In this document: positions 8,189-16,513 of the stretch, piece by piece | Layout of the letters: each line of letters begins with the position of its first letter | Numbering within the stretch: position 1 is the stretch's first letter | Source: an uncultured Mediterraneibacter sp. | Lineage (GTDB): Bacteria; Bacillota; Clostridia; Lachnospirales; Lachnospiraceae | Reading direction: 5' to 3' | Assembly: GCA_934309345.1 (NCBI GenBank) | Contig: CAKRDD010000016.1 | Coordinates: forward strand, 17,624 to 81,623 | DNA: 64,000 nt | The notes under the pieces: model-generated | What the model saw: the letters and a program-made list of their open reading frames with translations, nothing else | What the model was told of the DNA's origin: nothing | The model's database searches: none | Position numbers and translations under genes: made by a program

Positions 8189-8908
8189 ATGGCTTATCAA
8201 ATGACTTTCAAGCGTTATGAATTGAAATATCTGCTGAACAGGCAGGAAAAAGAGCAGATTCTTCTGGCAATGGAGCCTTATATGAAGCTGGATGATTACG
8301 GAAGAACCGTCATAAGAAATATTTATTTTGATACGGATACGTTTCGGCTGATCCGGCGTTCTCTGGAAAAACCGGTGTACAAAGAAAAGCTGCGGATCCG
8401 GAGTTATAAACCCGTAGAAAAATCTGATCCGGTATTTGTAGAGATTAAGAAAAAATATAAATCAGTTGTCTACAAGCGAAGACTTCAGCTTCCGGAAGAG
8501 AAAGTTATGGACAGTTTTCAGACAGGCGAACCGCTCCCGGTTCATTCACAGATTGGAAATGAAATTCAATATTTCCGTGATTATTATGAAAATCTTCATC
8601 CATCCGTATTTTTATCCTATGAAAGGGAAGCTTATTATTCTCTGGACGGCAGTGATTTTCGTGTAACTTTTGATGAAAATATCCTGTATCGGAGAAATGA
8701 TTTTTCCCTTGGCAGCGAAATCTATGGATTTTCTTTACTGGGAAATGATCAGACACTGATGGAAATTAAAACTTCCGGAGGAATTCCACTCTGGATGAGT
8801 GAAGTACTTACAAAACAGCATTTATACAAAACATCATTTTCAAAATACGGTTCTGCTTATCAGCGTATGCTTGCGGAATCTTTACAAGGAGGAAACAACA
8901 ATGTCTAA
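8189..8908 (+). CDS. VTC-domain protein (polyphosphate polymerase-like)
   Basis: A 239-residue soluble protein of the VTC/polyphosphate-polymerase superfamily, which has a triphosphate-tunnel fold. The start at 8189 is chosen over the upstream ATG at 8156 because AGGAGG lies at 8177-8182. The sequence begins MTFKRYELKYLL, the usual family opening with its basic and acidic tunnel residues, followed by YFDTD, KLRIRSY and VFVEIKKKY, and ends MEIKTSGGIPLW and KTSFSKYG. In yeast this domain makes polyphosphate from ATP; the bacterial product is not established. It overlaps the DUF4956 gene by eight bases. Confidence 0.88.
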   Translation: MAYQMTFKRYELKYLLNRQEKEQILLAMEPYMKLDDYGRTVIRNIYFDTDTFRLIRRSLEKPVYKEKLRIRSYKPVEKSDPVFVEIKKKYKSVVYKRRLQLPEEKVMDSFQTGEPLPVHSQIGNEIQYFRDYYENLHPSVFLSYEREAYYSLDGSDFRVTFDENILYRRNDFSLGSEIYGFSLLGNDQTLMEIKTSGGIPLWMSEVLTKQHLYKTSFSKYGSAYQRMLAESLQGGNNNV

Positions 8909-9596
8909 TACTTTATTTCAGGGAATTTTTGATACTAATATGACCAGTGTGATTTCTATTTCGGACTTCTTATTATGCGTGGGATGTGCCTTAGTGATCG
9001 GTCTGATCTTAGCCGGTACTTATATGTATGGAACAAAATATACGAAAAGCTTTGTAGCAACACTGGCGCTGCTTCCGGCAGTGGTTTGTGTAGTGATCAT
9101 GATGGTTAATGGAAATGTAGGAACCGGTGTGGCTGTTGCCGGAGCATTCAGCCTTGTCCGTTTCCGTTCAGTTCCTGGGTCTGCGAAAGAAATCGGAGCG
9201 ATTTTTCTTGCCATGTGTTCCGGTTTAGTGGCTGGAATGGGATATCTTGCGTATGCTTTGCTATCTGCTGCAATTCTTGGAAGTATCATGCTTCTGTATA
9301 ATCGTCTGGATTTTGGAACGAGAAAGCACGGAGCATGTTACAAAACTTTACATATCACGATACCGGAAGATTTAGACTACAGCGGAGTATTTGACAAGAT
9401 CTTAAAGAAATATACAACAGATTATGAAATTCTGCAGATTAAAACTACAAATATGGGAAGCTTGTTTAAGCTGACTTACAACTTGACATTAAAAGATCCT
9501 GCAACAGAAAAAGAACTGATTGACGCTCTTCGGTGCAGAAACGGCAACCTGGAAATTACGATGTGCAGACAGGAAACTATAGTCGGAGAATTATAA
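8901..9596 (+). CDS. DUF4956 membrane protein
   Basis: A 231-residue integral membrane protein. The start at 8901 is chosen because AGGAGG precedes it inside the VTC gene; an upstream in-frame ATG at 8799 would add 34 residues out of family register. Four hydrophobic stretches cover residues 20-125, with the highly conserved loop VAGAFSLVRFRSVPGSAKEI. The rest is a cytoplasmic ferredoxin-like region with strands around LHITIPEDLDYSGVF. DUF4956 proteins are regularly encoded beside VTC proteins and probably form a membrane complex with them. Function is otherwise unknown. Confidence 0.9.
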   Translation: MSNTLFQGIFDTNMTSVISISDFLLCVGCALVIGLILAGTYMYGTKYTKSFVATLALLPAVVCVVIMMVNGNVGTGVAVAGAFSLVRFRSVPGSAKEIGAIFLAMCSGLVAGMGYLAYALLSAAILGSIMLLYNRLDFGTRKHGACYKTLHITIPEDLDYSGVFDKILKKYTTDYEILQIKTTNMGSLFKLTYNLTLKDPATEKELIDALRCRNGNLEITMCRQETIVGEL

Positions 9597-9617
9597 GAAT
9601 TCAGGAGGCGATGACTG

Positions 9618-11231
9618 ATGCGAAAAAAAACAATTATATTATTTCTCACAATGGGAGCTTTGATGCTATCCGGCTGTAACACAAAGATTGGAAATACGAC
9701 ACAGCAAACTACAGAATCATCTACTACGACAAGTTCTTCTGTCACCGAAACAGATGCTTCCGATATGTTTTCAGACCGTGATAAAGAAGTAGGCTATGAC
9801 GAATCCGAAAGCATCACTATTTCTCTGGCTGACAATAGTTCCAGCTGTGAGTCCGATGCAGTGTCCATTACGGAAAATACCATAACAATCAAAGACGAAG
9901 GAACCTATATTCTTTCAGGCTCTCTGTCTGACGGAATGGTTATTGTAGAAGCAGAAGATACCGACAAAGTTCAGATTGTTCTTAACGGAGCAAGCATCTC
10001 TAACGATCAATCCGCTGCATTATATGTTCGCTCGGCGGATAAGGTATTCGTTACCACAGCTTCCGGAACAGAAAATACCTTAGAGCATAGCGGAAGTTCC
10101 TATACCGCCATAGATGATAATAATATCGATGCAGCTATATTTTCTAAATCAGACCTGACCCTGAATGGAGAGGGAACCCTTACAGTTACAGCACAGGAAG
10201 GACACGGAATTGTATCCAAAGATGATCTCGTTCTCACAAGCGGAACTTATGTAATCACCAGTGCGAGTCACGGACTTTCAGGAAAGGACAGCGTTCGCAT
10301 TGCCAATGGCTCTTATACTATTGTATCAGGGAAAGATGGTATCCATGCAGAGAATAAAGATGATAGCAGTTCCGGGTTCGTTTATATGGCAGGAGGCACT
10401 TATACGATATCAGCAGGAGATGATGGAATTCATGCAGCTTCTAATGTGACTATTTCTGATGGAAAGATAGACATTACGCAAAGTTATGAGGGGATCGAAG
10501 GATTGAATATCGATATTGCTGGCGGTGAAATTACTGTGGTGGCATCTGATGATGGAATCAATGCTGCCGGCGGGAACGATAGTGGTAGTTCTGAAGGATC
10601 CCCGGGTGGAGACGACCCGTTTGCAACCACAGAAGGTGCCTATATTCAAATTTCTGGTGGTGTGCTTCATGTAAATGCGTCCGGAGATGGAATTGATTCC
10701 AATGGAGATATCATGATTTCCGGTGGAGAAACCTATGTTTCAGGTCCTACAAATAATGGAAATGGAAGCTTAGATTATAATGGAAGTGCCCAGATAACCG
10801 GTGGCATATTTGCAGCATCCGGTTCCTCTGGTATGGCACAAAATTTTGATTCTTCTTCAACGCAGGGTGTTATTATGGTAAATGTTGATGAACAGGAAGG
10901 TAATACAGAGATTTCACTCCTTGACAGTAGTAGTACTGAACTTCTCAGTTGGATAGCAGAAAAGCAATATTCTTCCATTATCATAAGCACCCCGGAAATC
11001 CAACAGGGAGAAACTTATACTATAACAGCCGGAACAGCAGAGCAGAGCGTTACCATGGATAGTCTGGTTTATGGAGGCAACGCTCAGGGAGAAATGCCTG
11101 GCAATGGTGGAGAAAGAGGAGACATGAAAGGTGGCGATATGCAAGGCGTACCAGGGAACGGACAGCCTGACGCAGGCATGGAGAAACCTCAGGGAAGTGC
11201 CCCTCCAGATGCCCCATCCGATAGTAAATAA
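9618..11231 (+). CDS. Carbohydrate-binding beta-helix lipoprotein (Cthe_2159 type)
   Basis: A 537-residue surface lipoprotein. The signal peptide ends in the lipobox LMLSGC. A Ser/Thr-rich linker follows, then a right-handed beta-helix region (about residues 60-400) of the DUF4353/Cthe_2159 type, whose founding member binds cellulose-like and acidic sugars. Repeated turns are visible as DDGIHA, DDGIHA, DDGINA and GDGIDSN spaced about 25-45 residues apart, together with GGxxxVxxSGD patterns. The last 60 residues are a Gly/Met/Pro/Gln-rich low-complexity tail. VTC, DUF4956 and Cthe_2159-type genes often travel together, so a surface or envelope role is likely. Confidence 0.85.
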   Translation: MRKKTIILFLTMGALMLSGCNTKIGNTTQQTTESSTTTSSSVTETDASDMFSDRDKEVGYDESESITISLADNSSSCESDAVSITENTITIKDEGTYILSGSLSDGMVIVEAEDTDKVQIVLNGASISNDQSAALYVRSADKVFVTTASGTENTLEHSGSSYTAIDDNNIDAAIFSKSDLTLNGEGTLTVTAQEGHGIVSKDDLVLTSGTYVITSASHGLSGKDSVRIANGSYTIVSGKDGIHAENKDDSSSGFVYMAGGTYTISAGDDGIHAASNVTISDGKIDITQSYEGIEGLNIDIAGGEITVVASDDGINAAGGNDSGSSEGSPGGDDPFATTEGAYIQISGGVLHVNASGDGIDSNGDIMISGGETYVSGPTNNGNGSLDYNGSAQITGGIFAASGSSGMAQNFDSSSTQGVIMVNVDEQEGNTEISLLDSSSTELLSWIAEKQYSSIIISTPEIQQGETYTITAGTAEQSVTMDSLVYGGNAQGEMPGNGGERGDMKGGDMQGVPGNGQPDAGMEKPQGSAPPDAPSDSK

Positions 11232-11240
11232 GGAAAAAAG

Positions 11241-11302
11241 AGAACAAATAAATCCCAAAAATCATCAACCTTTTGGGACTATTTGTTCTTTCTTCTTTTT
11301 TA
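11241..11302. terminator. Bidirectional terminator
   Basis: A near-perfect stem pairs AGAACAAATAAATCCCAAAA (11241-11260) with the arm at 11271-11289 around a ten-base loop. T-rich sequence follows on the plus side and A-rich sequence precedes it, so it can end both the lipoprotein transcript and the converging minus-strand transcript. Confidence 0.85.
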
Positions 11303-11689
11303 ATAATAGCTTTTGTCCAAAGTAGAGACAATCTGCTTATCCCATGCATCCTTTTGGTGTAAATCCTGAGTAGTCTTATTCCACCAAACAGCATTAAAAA
11401 TACAGAATATCAGAACAGCCAGAACTGTAAAAGTAATAATATATGCTAAGAGACGTTTTACACTGGTACATTTGATAATTTCCTTATCATCCAGAGTACT
11501 GGCATATTCATACAATATTTCTGCCGGTGTTCCAAACTCTGTTTGAAGGTCTTTTACAGAAGCATTAGGAAATGTATAGAGAAATTCATCAATATCCGAT
11601 TCGAGCTGTTTCAGGAATTGTTTTCTATGCGTTCTCTTTCCAACTAAAAATGATTCAACAGATTTTAAATAAATTTTCTTATTCCTCAT
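11300..11689 (-). CDS. Small membrane protein, DUF6120-like (copy 2)
   Basis: A 129-residue protein with a soluble helical N-terminal part and one membrane segment near residues 80-102. The N-terminal part carries the pattern FLKQLESDIDEF, then FPNASVKDLQTEFGTPAEIL, the layout of PadR-partner signalling domains (HAAS/DUF1700-like; I place it in DUF6120 by eye). It overlaps the preceding paralogue by 11 bases and is the last gene of the PadR transcript. It is probably a membrane partner that modulates PadR or its target; no direct evidence for that role is visible. Confidence 0.65.
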   Translation of the reverse strand: MRNKKIYLKSVESFLVGKRTHRKQFLKQLESDIDEFLYTFPNASVKDLQTEFGTPAEILYEYASTLDDKEIIKCTSVKRLLAYIITFTVLAVLIFCIFNAVWWNKTTQDLHQKDAWDKQIVSTLDKSYY

Positions 11690-12098
11690 TATGTATTATC
11701 TCCTCATCATCCACTTCAATTGTTTCAGTATAACCTGCGACTGCCTGATCCATTGTTTTGTAGTATTCACTGATAAGATAGTTTGTGTATATACATAATC
11801 CGAAAATAATACTCAAAGAAAAAACACATACAATTCGAAAGAAATGTTTTTTCAACCTTGTTCTTTTAACCCAAAAAGTGGGACTTTGGGAAGAAAGATA
11901 AGAACATGAAACATCTAATGGAGTACCAAATTCATCCTGCAGTGCCTGGTAGGATGAATTTGGATGCAATATAGTAAATTCATGGAGATCTTGTTTTATA
12001 TTTTTCAAAAATTGTTTTTCATCTTTTCCTTTAACAGGAAGTAGACAAGAGACATGTCTTAGATAACGTCGTTCGTTTTTAGTCATTCGTTGTTCCAT
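11679..12098 (-). CDS. Small membrane protein, DUF6120-like (copy 1)
   Basis: A 139-residue paralogue of the next gene. It shares FLKNIKQDLHEFTILHPNSS, then LQDEFGTPLDV, with one membrane helix at about residues 85-107 and an acidic C-terminal end (EVDDEEIIHNEE). It starts inside the 3' end of the padR gene; an alternative ATG four codons later would shorten the overlap. A PadR gene followed by one or more small membrane proteins with this FGTP motif is a recurrent arrangement in Firmicutes. The tandem pair suggests a local duplication. Confidence 0.65.
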   Translation of the reverse strand: MEQRMTKNERRYLRHVSCLLPVKGKDEKQFLKNIKQDLHEFTILHPNSSYQALQDEFGTPLDVSCSYLSSQSPTFWVKRTRLKKHFFRIVCVFSLSIIFGLCIYTNYLISEYYKTMDQAVAGYTETIEVDDEEIIHNEE

Positions 12099-12429
12099 CT
12101 CCTTCGTAATTTAAAATATTCATTATTGCTGCAGTGATTTCACAATAAGTATCAATTTGTTCTGACAAGTATTCTTTTCCACTGTTTTCTAAATGGTAAT
12201 AAATACGTTCTTGTCTCTTTCCGGATTTTACTGTATATTCTGAAATATATCCATTATCTAACAATTTATATAAAGTAGGATACAAGGATCCTGATTGAAT
12301 ATTGATTAATCCATTAGATTCTTTTTTTAAAAATTGTGTTAGTTGATAACCATAGAAATCCTGTATAGATAAAAGTTTCAGAATCAACATTTCCAAAGAC
12401 CCTTTTTTAAAATTATCACGGCTATTCAC
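12079..12429 (-). CDS. PadR family transcriptional regulator
   Basis: A 116-residue winged-helix repressor with a GTG start preceded by AGGAGAG. Family marks are the opening FKKGSLEMLILKLLSIQDFYGYQL, INIQSGSLYPTLYKLLDNGYI and the wing RIYYHLENSGKEYL. PadR proteins repress divergently encoded transporters and often their own gene. Here an ABC operon is divergent at 12657, and a 29-base palindrome with ATGT...ACAT arms lies between at 12541-12569. That gene order makes the ABC operon the likely target. The inducer is unknown. Confidence 0.93.
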   Translation of the reverse strand: MNSRDNFKKGSLEMLILKLLSIQDFYGYQLTQFLKKESNGLINIQSGSLYPTLYKLLDNGYISEYTVKSGKRQERIYYHLENSGKEYLSEQIDTYCEITAAIMNILNYEGDGTTND

Positions 12430-12461
12430 GTCAAATAAACTCTCCTCATGATTAAATAATT

Positions 12462-12507
12462 AGATTGTACTGTACTTATTATATCATATGTCAAAAACAG
12501 ATTGTAC
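12462..12507. promoter_or_regulatory. Paired AGATTGTAC repeats upstream of padR
   Basis: AGATTGTAC occurs at 12462-12470 and again at 12499-12507, with GTACTGTAC forming a small palindrome at the first copy. Between them the minus strand has TATAAT, so the repeats flank the probable padR promoter and could be autoregulatory sites. Confidence 0.4.
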
Positions 12508-12540
12508 ATAATATATAAATATGATAATATATAATTAAAA

Positions 12541-12569
12541 TATACTATGTAGGTAACTTACATAGTATA
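12541..12569. promoter_or_regulatory. Palindromic operator, probable PadR site
   Basis: A perfect 11-base inverted repeat, TATACTATGTA (12541-12551) and TACATAGTATA (12559-12569), has a 7-base spacer. The ATGT(N9)ACAT core resembles known PadR operators. It lies 88 bases before the start of the divergent ABC operon. Confidence 0.65.
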
Positions 12570-12656
12570 AACGATTATAGGACTCCGAAAATAATATTTC
12601 AAAGGAATCTAAAAACTGCAACTATATAATGGTATGTCAAAGGGAGGCGTAGAGAA

Positions 12657-13511
12657 ATGTTTTTGAAAGTGACAGCTTCACAGGTTAAATTCATGCTACG
12701 ACAGAAGAATGCTCTGATTGTATTCTATATTCTTCTGGTAATGATTTTGACTAATTTTATCTCTAATGTTTTAATGTTCCAGGGAATGGATGTTATAAAT
12801 ATGTATCATCCTATGAAACTGCTTCTTTTAAGCTGGAATAGAAGTATTATTGGTGCTGATCTGCTGTTTGGATTTTTGCAATTATATCCTTTGTTAGTGA
12901 TATGCCCTGCTGGCTTTTCAATGGCAAAAGAACAACAGACAGGACAGCATATTATTCTGGCTGCACGTATGGGAAATAAGTTATATTATTTTAGTAAAAT
13001 GACAGCAGCATATATTGTCACATTTCTTGTTTTTTCTTTACCATTTATGATTGAAATTGGATTGAATTGTTTAGCATTTCCTTTAAATGCACAAGGAGAT
13101 TTAAGCAATTGGAGTTACTACGATCCATCCTATAAGGCAAGTGTGGAAAATTATTTGTTCAGCAAGATATTTCTATCTTCTCCATATATTAGTGCTATGG
13201 TGGGAACCATTTTGTTAGGTCTTTTTTCCGGACTCCTCGCTGCGTTTACAGTAGCCGTATCGTCAGTCTTTCGGTTTCGATATAGAGTATTCCTCTTTCT
13301 TCCGGTTTTTCTTTTGCTGAATGTAACAGAAATTGTGTCGACAATCTTGTTTAACAAAGGATTAGCTTTCCGATTGTCATGGTACAACTATTTCACATTA
13401 TTTAATGATGAGCCAAAAAATATTATTTATTTTTTATTGTCAATATCAACTCTTGTTGCTTTGACCTTTTTGGGGATATCTATAGGAGGACGAAAAGATT
13501 GTATACAATAA
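12657..13511 (+). CDS. ABC-2 type permease, module A first subunit
   Basis: A 284-residue membrane protein with about six hydrophobic segments and a GGGAGG ribosome site. It fits the ABC-2 permease pattern: a first helix (NALIVFYILLVMILTNF), a cytoplasmic stretch with SMAKEQQTGQHIILAARM (typical of exporter permeases before helix 3) and three further paired helices. It overlaps the next permease by 13 bases. With the ATPase at 14331 it should form an exporter or a resistance-type transporter. Base composition here looks AT-richer than the flanking housekeeping genes. Substrate unknown. Confidence 0.75.
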   Translation: MFLKVTASQVKFMLRQKNALIVFYILLVMILTNFISNVLMFQGMDVINMYHPMKLLLLSWNRSIIGADLLFGFLQLYPLLVICPAGFSMAKEQQTGQHIILAARMGNKLYYFSKMTAAYIVTFLVFSLPFMIEIGLNCLAFPLNAQGDLSNWSYYDPSYKASVENYLFSKIFLSSPYISAMVGTILLGLFSGLLAAFTVAVSSVFRFRYRVFLFLPVFLLLNVTEIVSTILFNKGLAFRLSWYNYFTLFNDEPKNIIYFLLSISTLVALTFLGISIGGRKDCIQ

Positions 13512-14329
13512 GGAACAAAATTATTCCAGTACTTATAGCTGGAATTTTGAGTGGCGGAATTCTTTCATTTGTCTTCATCAATCCATATGATGGAAGAATA
13601 TTAGTATCTGAAGCAATACTTCAATTGAGTGGTTCATCTGGAGCGTTCCCGCTTACGCCAGCATTTAAAGATCTAATATCCTTCACCATAAGAATGCTTC
13701 CGGATTATATGTTTGAACTATATATAGGAATAGAATTATATCGTCATTTTTGTACAGCAAGTGTTTATGTCTTTTCACGGACACCGAATCGATCACGTTG
13801 GTACATAAGAGAAGTGCTTGAAGTAGCAGTAGCAGTTTTTGGGTATCAGATTATAAAAATATTTGCAGCTATGAGTGTGACCTTTTTACGCTACCAGATA
13901 GAACCAGACCATTTCGGGTTCTTCTTACTGGTATTTCACATTATTGTTTACTCCTTATGGGTTTTTACTGTTTCATTACTCATTAATCTTATATCAATTA
14001 AATACGGAAGTAATAATGCATTTATATGGATTGTTGGTATACAAATTTTTATGACTGCCTTATTGGAATTGGTACAAATATTTGAATCAAATTTAACTCT
14101 TACTAAAATCTTTCTCAACGCAAATCCAATAGCACATCTAGTTATTGGGTGGCATACAGGAACCATAGAAGAATTGAAAAATCCGCTAGAAGCAGCATAT
14201 ATTAGATTAGATTTTAAAGTTACACTTGTTACAATGCTGGCAATCAGTATTTTTTCAGTAATTGTCGGAATATATCTCGTGAGTCAGCATGAATTTTTAA
14301 TTGTAAATGCAAACGAGGAAGGAGATTAA
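13499..14329 (+). CDS. ABC permease-like membrane protein, module A second subunit
   Basis: A 276-residue membrane protein starting at TTG 13499, chosen because AGGAGG lies at 13484-13489 with a nine-base gap. About six hydrophobic stretches are visible. A conserved-looking cytoplasmic segment (YVFSRTPNRSRWYIREV) sits between helices 2 and 3, the position of the coupling region in ABC-2 permeases. It has no clear named domain. Its place between a permease and an ATPase marks it as the second transmembrane subunit. Confidence 0.65.
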   Translation: MYTIRNKIIPVLIAGILSGGILSFVFINPYDGRILVSEAILQLSGSSGAFPLTPAFKDLISFTIRMLPDYMFELYIGIELYRHFCTASVYVFSRTPNRSRWYIREVLEVAVAVFGYQIIKIFAAMSVTFLRYQIEPDHFGFFLLVFHIIVYSLWVFTVSLLINLISIKYGSNNAFIWIVGIQIFMTALLELVQIFESNLTLTKIFLNANPIAHLVIGWHTGTIEELKNPLEAAYIRLDFKVTLVTMLAISIFSVIVGIYLVSQHEFLIVNANEEGD

Positions 14330-14330
14330 G

Positions 14331-14978
14331 ATGGAATTAAGAGCAGAGAACATCAGTAAAATAATTCACAAGAAAACAATTCTTTCAAATGTTAATTTAG
14401 AATTACATAATGGCACAGTTTACGGTTTTGTTGGTGCAAATGGTTCTGGAAAAACGATGCTTTTTCGTGCATTGTCAGGCTTAATGTCCGTGACATCCGG
14501 AAGAATTACTTGGAATGGAAAAGTATTACATCGTGATTTTTCAGTCCTTCCAAGTTTGGGGATTCTATTAGAAAATGTAAGACTATATTCAAACATGACA
14601 GGTATGGATAATTTAAGATATCTTGCAAGTATAAATCGTAAAATTGGTGATGACGAAATTCGATATGCATTAAAAAGAGTGGGACTTAATCCAGATGATC
14701 GTAGAATCTATCAGAAATATTCTCTTGGAATGAAGCAAAGGATTGCTATCGCACAGGCAGTTATGGAAAAACCGGATGTAATAATGTTGGATGAACCGAC
14801 AAATTCATTGGATGAGGCTGGTGTGGAAGCAATCCGCCGGCTAATCATGGAAGAAAAGAAACGTGGTGCGGTAATACTTCTTGCAAGTCATAACCAGGAA
14901 GATATCAGAATTCTTGCAGATTGTATTTATAGAATTGATAAAGGGAAAATTGTTTGTAGTGAGGTGAGAGAGGCATGA
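14331..14978 (+). CDS. ABC transporter ATP-binding protein, module A
   Basis: A 215-residue ATPase starting at 14331, where an AGGAG site fits; an upstream ATG at 14307 would lie in the previous gene. Walker A is GANGSGKT, the signature is YSLGMKQRIAIAQA, Walker B is VIMLDEPTN and the switch histidine is in LLASHNQ. The Q-loop region reads LGILLENVRLY. The closest relative in the window is the ATPase at 22244, which shares length, NRKIGDxEIRxAxxRVGL and the signature context. Its stop overlaps the next start (ATGA). Confidence 0.93.
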   Translation: MELRAENISKIIHKKTILSNVNLELHNGTVYGFVGANGSGKTMLFRALSGLMSVTSGRITWNGKVLHRDFSVLPSLGILLENVRLYSNMTGMDNLRYLASINRKIGDDEIRYALKRVGLNPDDRRIYQKYSLGMKQRIAIAQAVMEKPDVIMLDEPTNSLDEAGVEAIRRLIMEEKKRGAVILLASHNQEDIRILADCIYRIDKGKIVCSEVREA

Positions 14979-15643
14979 AAAAGCGTATTTTAATCGTAAT
15001 TACAATGTTAGTCCTCATTGCTGCATGTATTTTAGGTATAGTTAAGCGCCAGACTTATACGGATATAACGAGAGAAAAAAACTATATGGATAAACTCCAA
15101 GTTGCGGAAATCCCTGGAGATCTTGCCGTAGAAGTATGTGAGGATATGAAAAAAAATCTGCAAAAACTTCCGATCATATTAAAAGTTAGATTCATTAATG
15201 ATGTAGAATTTCTTTTTGGAACAAGCCGCCAAAAAATATGTGTTCAGAAAGTATATGCCGGAGATGGAATTGAGCCAGGAGATGAGTTTTATATATCGGC
15301 TGGATGGAGTATCATCGTAGACGAAGACTTGAAAACAGCGGAATTGGGATTTATTAATACACCTAAATTAAACTGCGATTATCTGGTTTTTATATCGGAA
15401 AAGATAGATGCATTAGACAAGACAGTTTCTGTATATAAAGTATGTGATCAATATCCTATTGTACCATTATTTTGCTATGAAGATATCTCAAATATAATTT
15501 TACCAGTTAGTGAAGAAAATACTTATGTTCCATATAGTAAAGTGAAAAATAATGAATTCTTCACAACATCTGAATCAGGATTAAAGGCATGGAGTGAATT
15601 AAAAAATGAGATGATACATATTTATCCGTATCATGATAAATAA
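14975..15643 (+). CDS. Membrane-anchored extracytoplasmic protein of unknown function
   Basis: A 222-residue protein whose start overlaps the ATPase stop. One N-terminal membrane segment (residues 4-22) is followed by an extracytoplasmic domain. The alternating hydrophobic pattern around QKICVQKVYAGDGIEPGDEFYISAG suggests a beta-rich, OB-like fold, with KLNCDYLVFIS further on. I recognise no family. Tight coupling to the ABC genes points to an accessory role, such as ligand capture or immunity, but no direct evidence exists. Confidence 0.6.
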   Translation: MKKRILIVITMLVLIAACILGIVKRQTYTDITREKNYMDKLQVAEIPGDLAVEVCEDMKKNLQKLPIILKVRFINDVEFLFGTSRQKICVQKVYAGDGIEPGDEFYISAGWSIIVDEDLKTAELGFINTPKLNCDYLVFISEKIDALDKTVSVYKVCDQYPIVPLFCYEDISNIILPVSEENTYVPYSKVKNNEFFTTSESGLKAWSELKNEMIHIYPYHDK

Positions 15644-15646
15644 CGA

Positions 15647-15675
15647 GTGAAAAGCGAACTTGTTCATGTTATAAT
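15647..15675 (+). promoter_or_regulatory. Candidate sigma-A promoter for the lipoprotein gene
   Basis: A -35-like GTGAAA (15647-15652), a 17-base spacer and TATAAT (15670-15675) lie about 90 bases before the lipoprotein start at 15764. Confidence 0.5.
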
Positions 15676-15763
15676 TAATTCAAGGGAAAATGGCGAAAAT
15701 ACTTTGCCGAACTTGATAAAATAAAGAACAATGAGACAGTACACTAGCAGGAGGGGGAGAAAA

Positions 15764-16501
15764 ATGTTTAACACAAAATGTAAAAAAACAGTTTCAAAAA
15801 TGATCCTATCATTCATACTGATTACGGTAACTCTATTGTCCGGCTGTCAAAAAAATACCACCAATTCTGCTATTGAGTTTGGAACTATAGATGTGTCTGA
15901 AATTGATAAAATCGAACTTTCTGGCACAACAGGTGGGAAAGATGGAAATTATTCCTATACATTGTCTGATCAGGAAAAGAAAGAGTTCGTCCATTTGCTG
16001 AATCAAGTTGAGCTTGGTGATGAAGTTGATAAAAATCAAGCATTATCAAGTGGAGCAGTTACTTACTATAAGCTTTATTTCCAAGGAAAAGACGTAGTTA
16101 CACTCTGTCCGGGACATTATTTCGGTGTTGATGAAAAGTATTATGAGTTTGTTAATTTCGATGAATTGTGGGATGAATTTGTCACTTTCAATAGTAAACA
16201 AGGAGCTGTAGCAGATTTGAATTCAAGTCAGGAAAAAGAACAAGTATATTTTGATGCAACTGTTCTTGAAGTAAAGAAAAAATCAATTAAGGTAAAATGT
16301 TCAGAATCCTTTGATAGTGGTATTCCTGTTGATGAAGAATTCTCTGTAACAACGAATATAGTAGAAAGTGGTGAGCTCCCTGATTTGAATGCCGGTGACC
16401 ATATTCGTATTGTATTTGATGGCATCATCAAGGAAAGTTATCCTCTGCAACTTGGAAATGTCTTTGCTATATATCTTCTAGATGAAAACGGAAACTTGTA
16501 A
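15764..16501 (+). CDS. Lipoprotein of unknown function, C-terminal OB-like (DUF3221-like) domain
   Basis: A 245-residue secreted lipoprotein. The start at 15764 follows GGAGGGGG; the upstream ATG at 15731 lacks a site. The signal peptide ends in the lipobox LLSGC. The N-terminal half contains a KIELSGTTGG strand and a TYYKLYFQGKDVVTL strand. Residues about 165-245 (VYFDATVLEVKKKSIKVKC through IIKESYPLQLGNVFAIYLL) resemble DUF3221-type small beta barrels. It follows the module A ABC genes, has its own likely promoter and is closed by a strong terminator. Confidence 0.6.
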   Translation: MFNTKCKKTVSKMILSFILITVTLLSGCQKNTTNSAIEFGTIDVSEIDKIELSGTTGGKDGNYSYTLSDQEKKEFVHLLNQVELGDEVDKNQALSSGAVTYYKLYFQGKDVVTLCPGHYFGVDEKYYEFVNFDELWDEFVTFNSKQGAVADLNSSQEKEQVYFDATVLEVKKKSIKVKCSESFDSGIPVDEEFSVTTNIVESGELPDLNAGDHIRIVFDGIIKESYPLQLGNVFAIYLLDENGNL

Positions 16502-16513
16502 AGTCCGTAGTCT

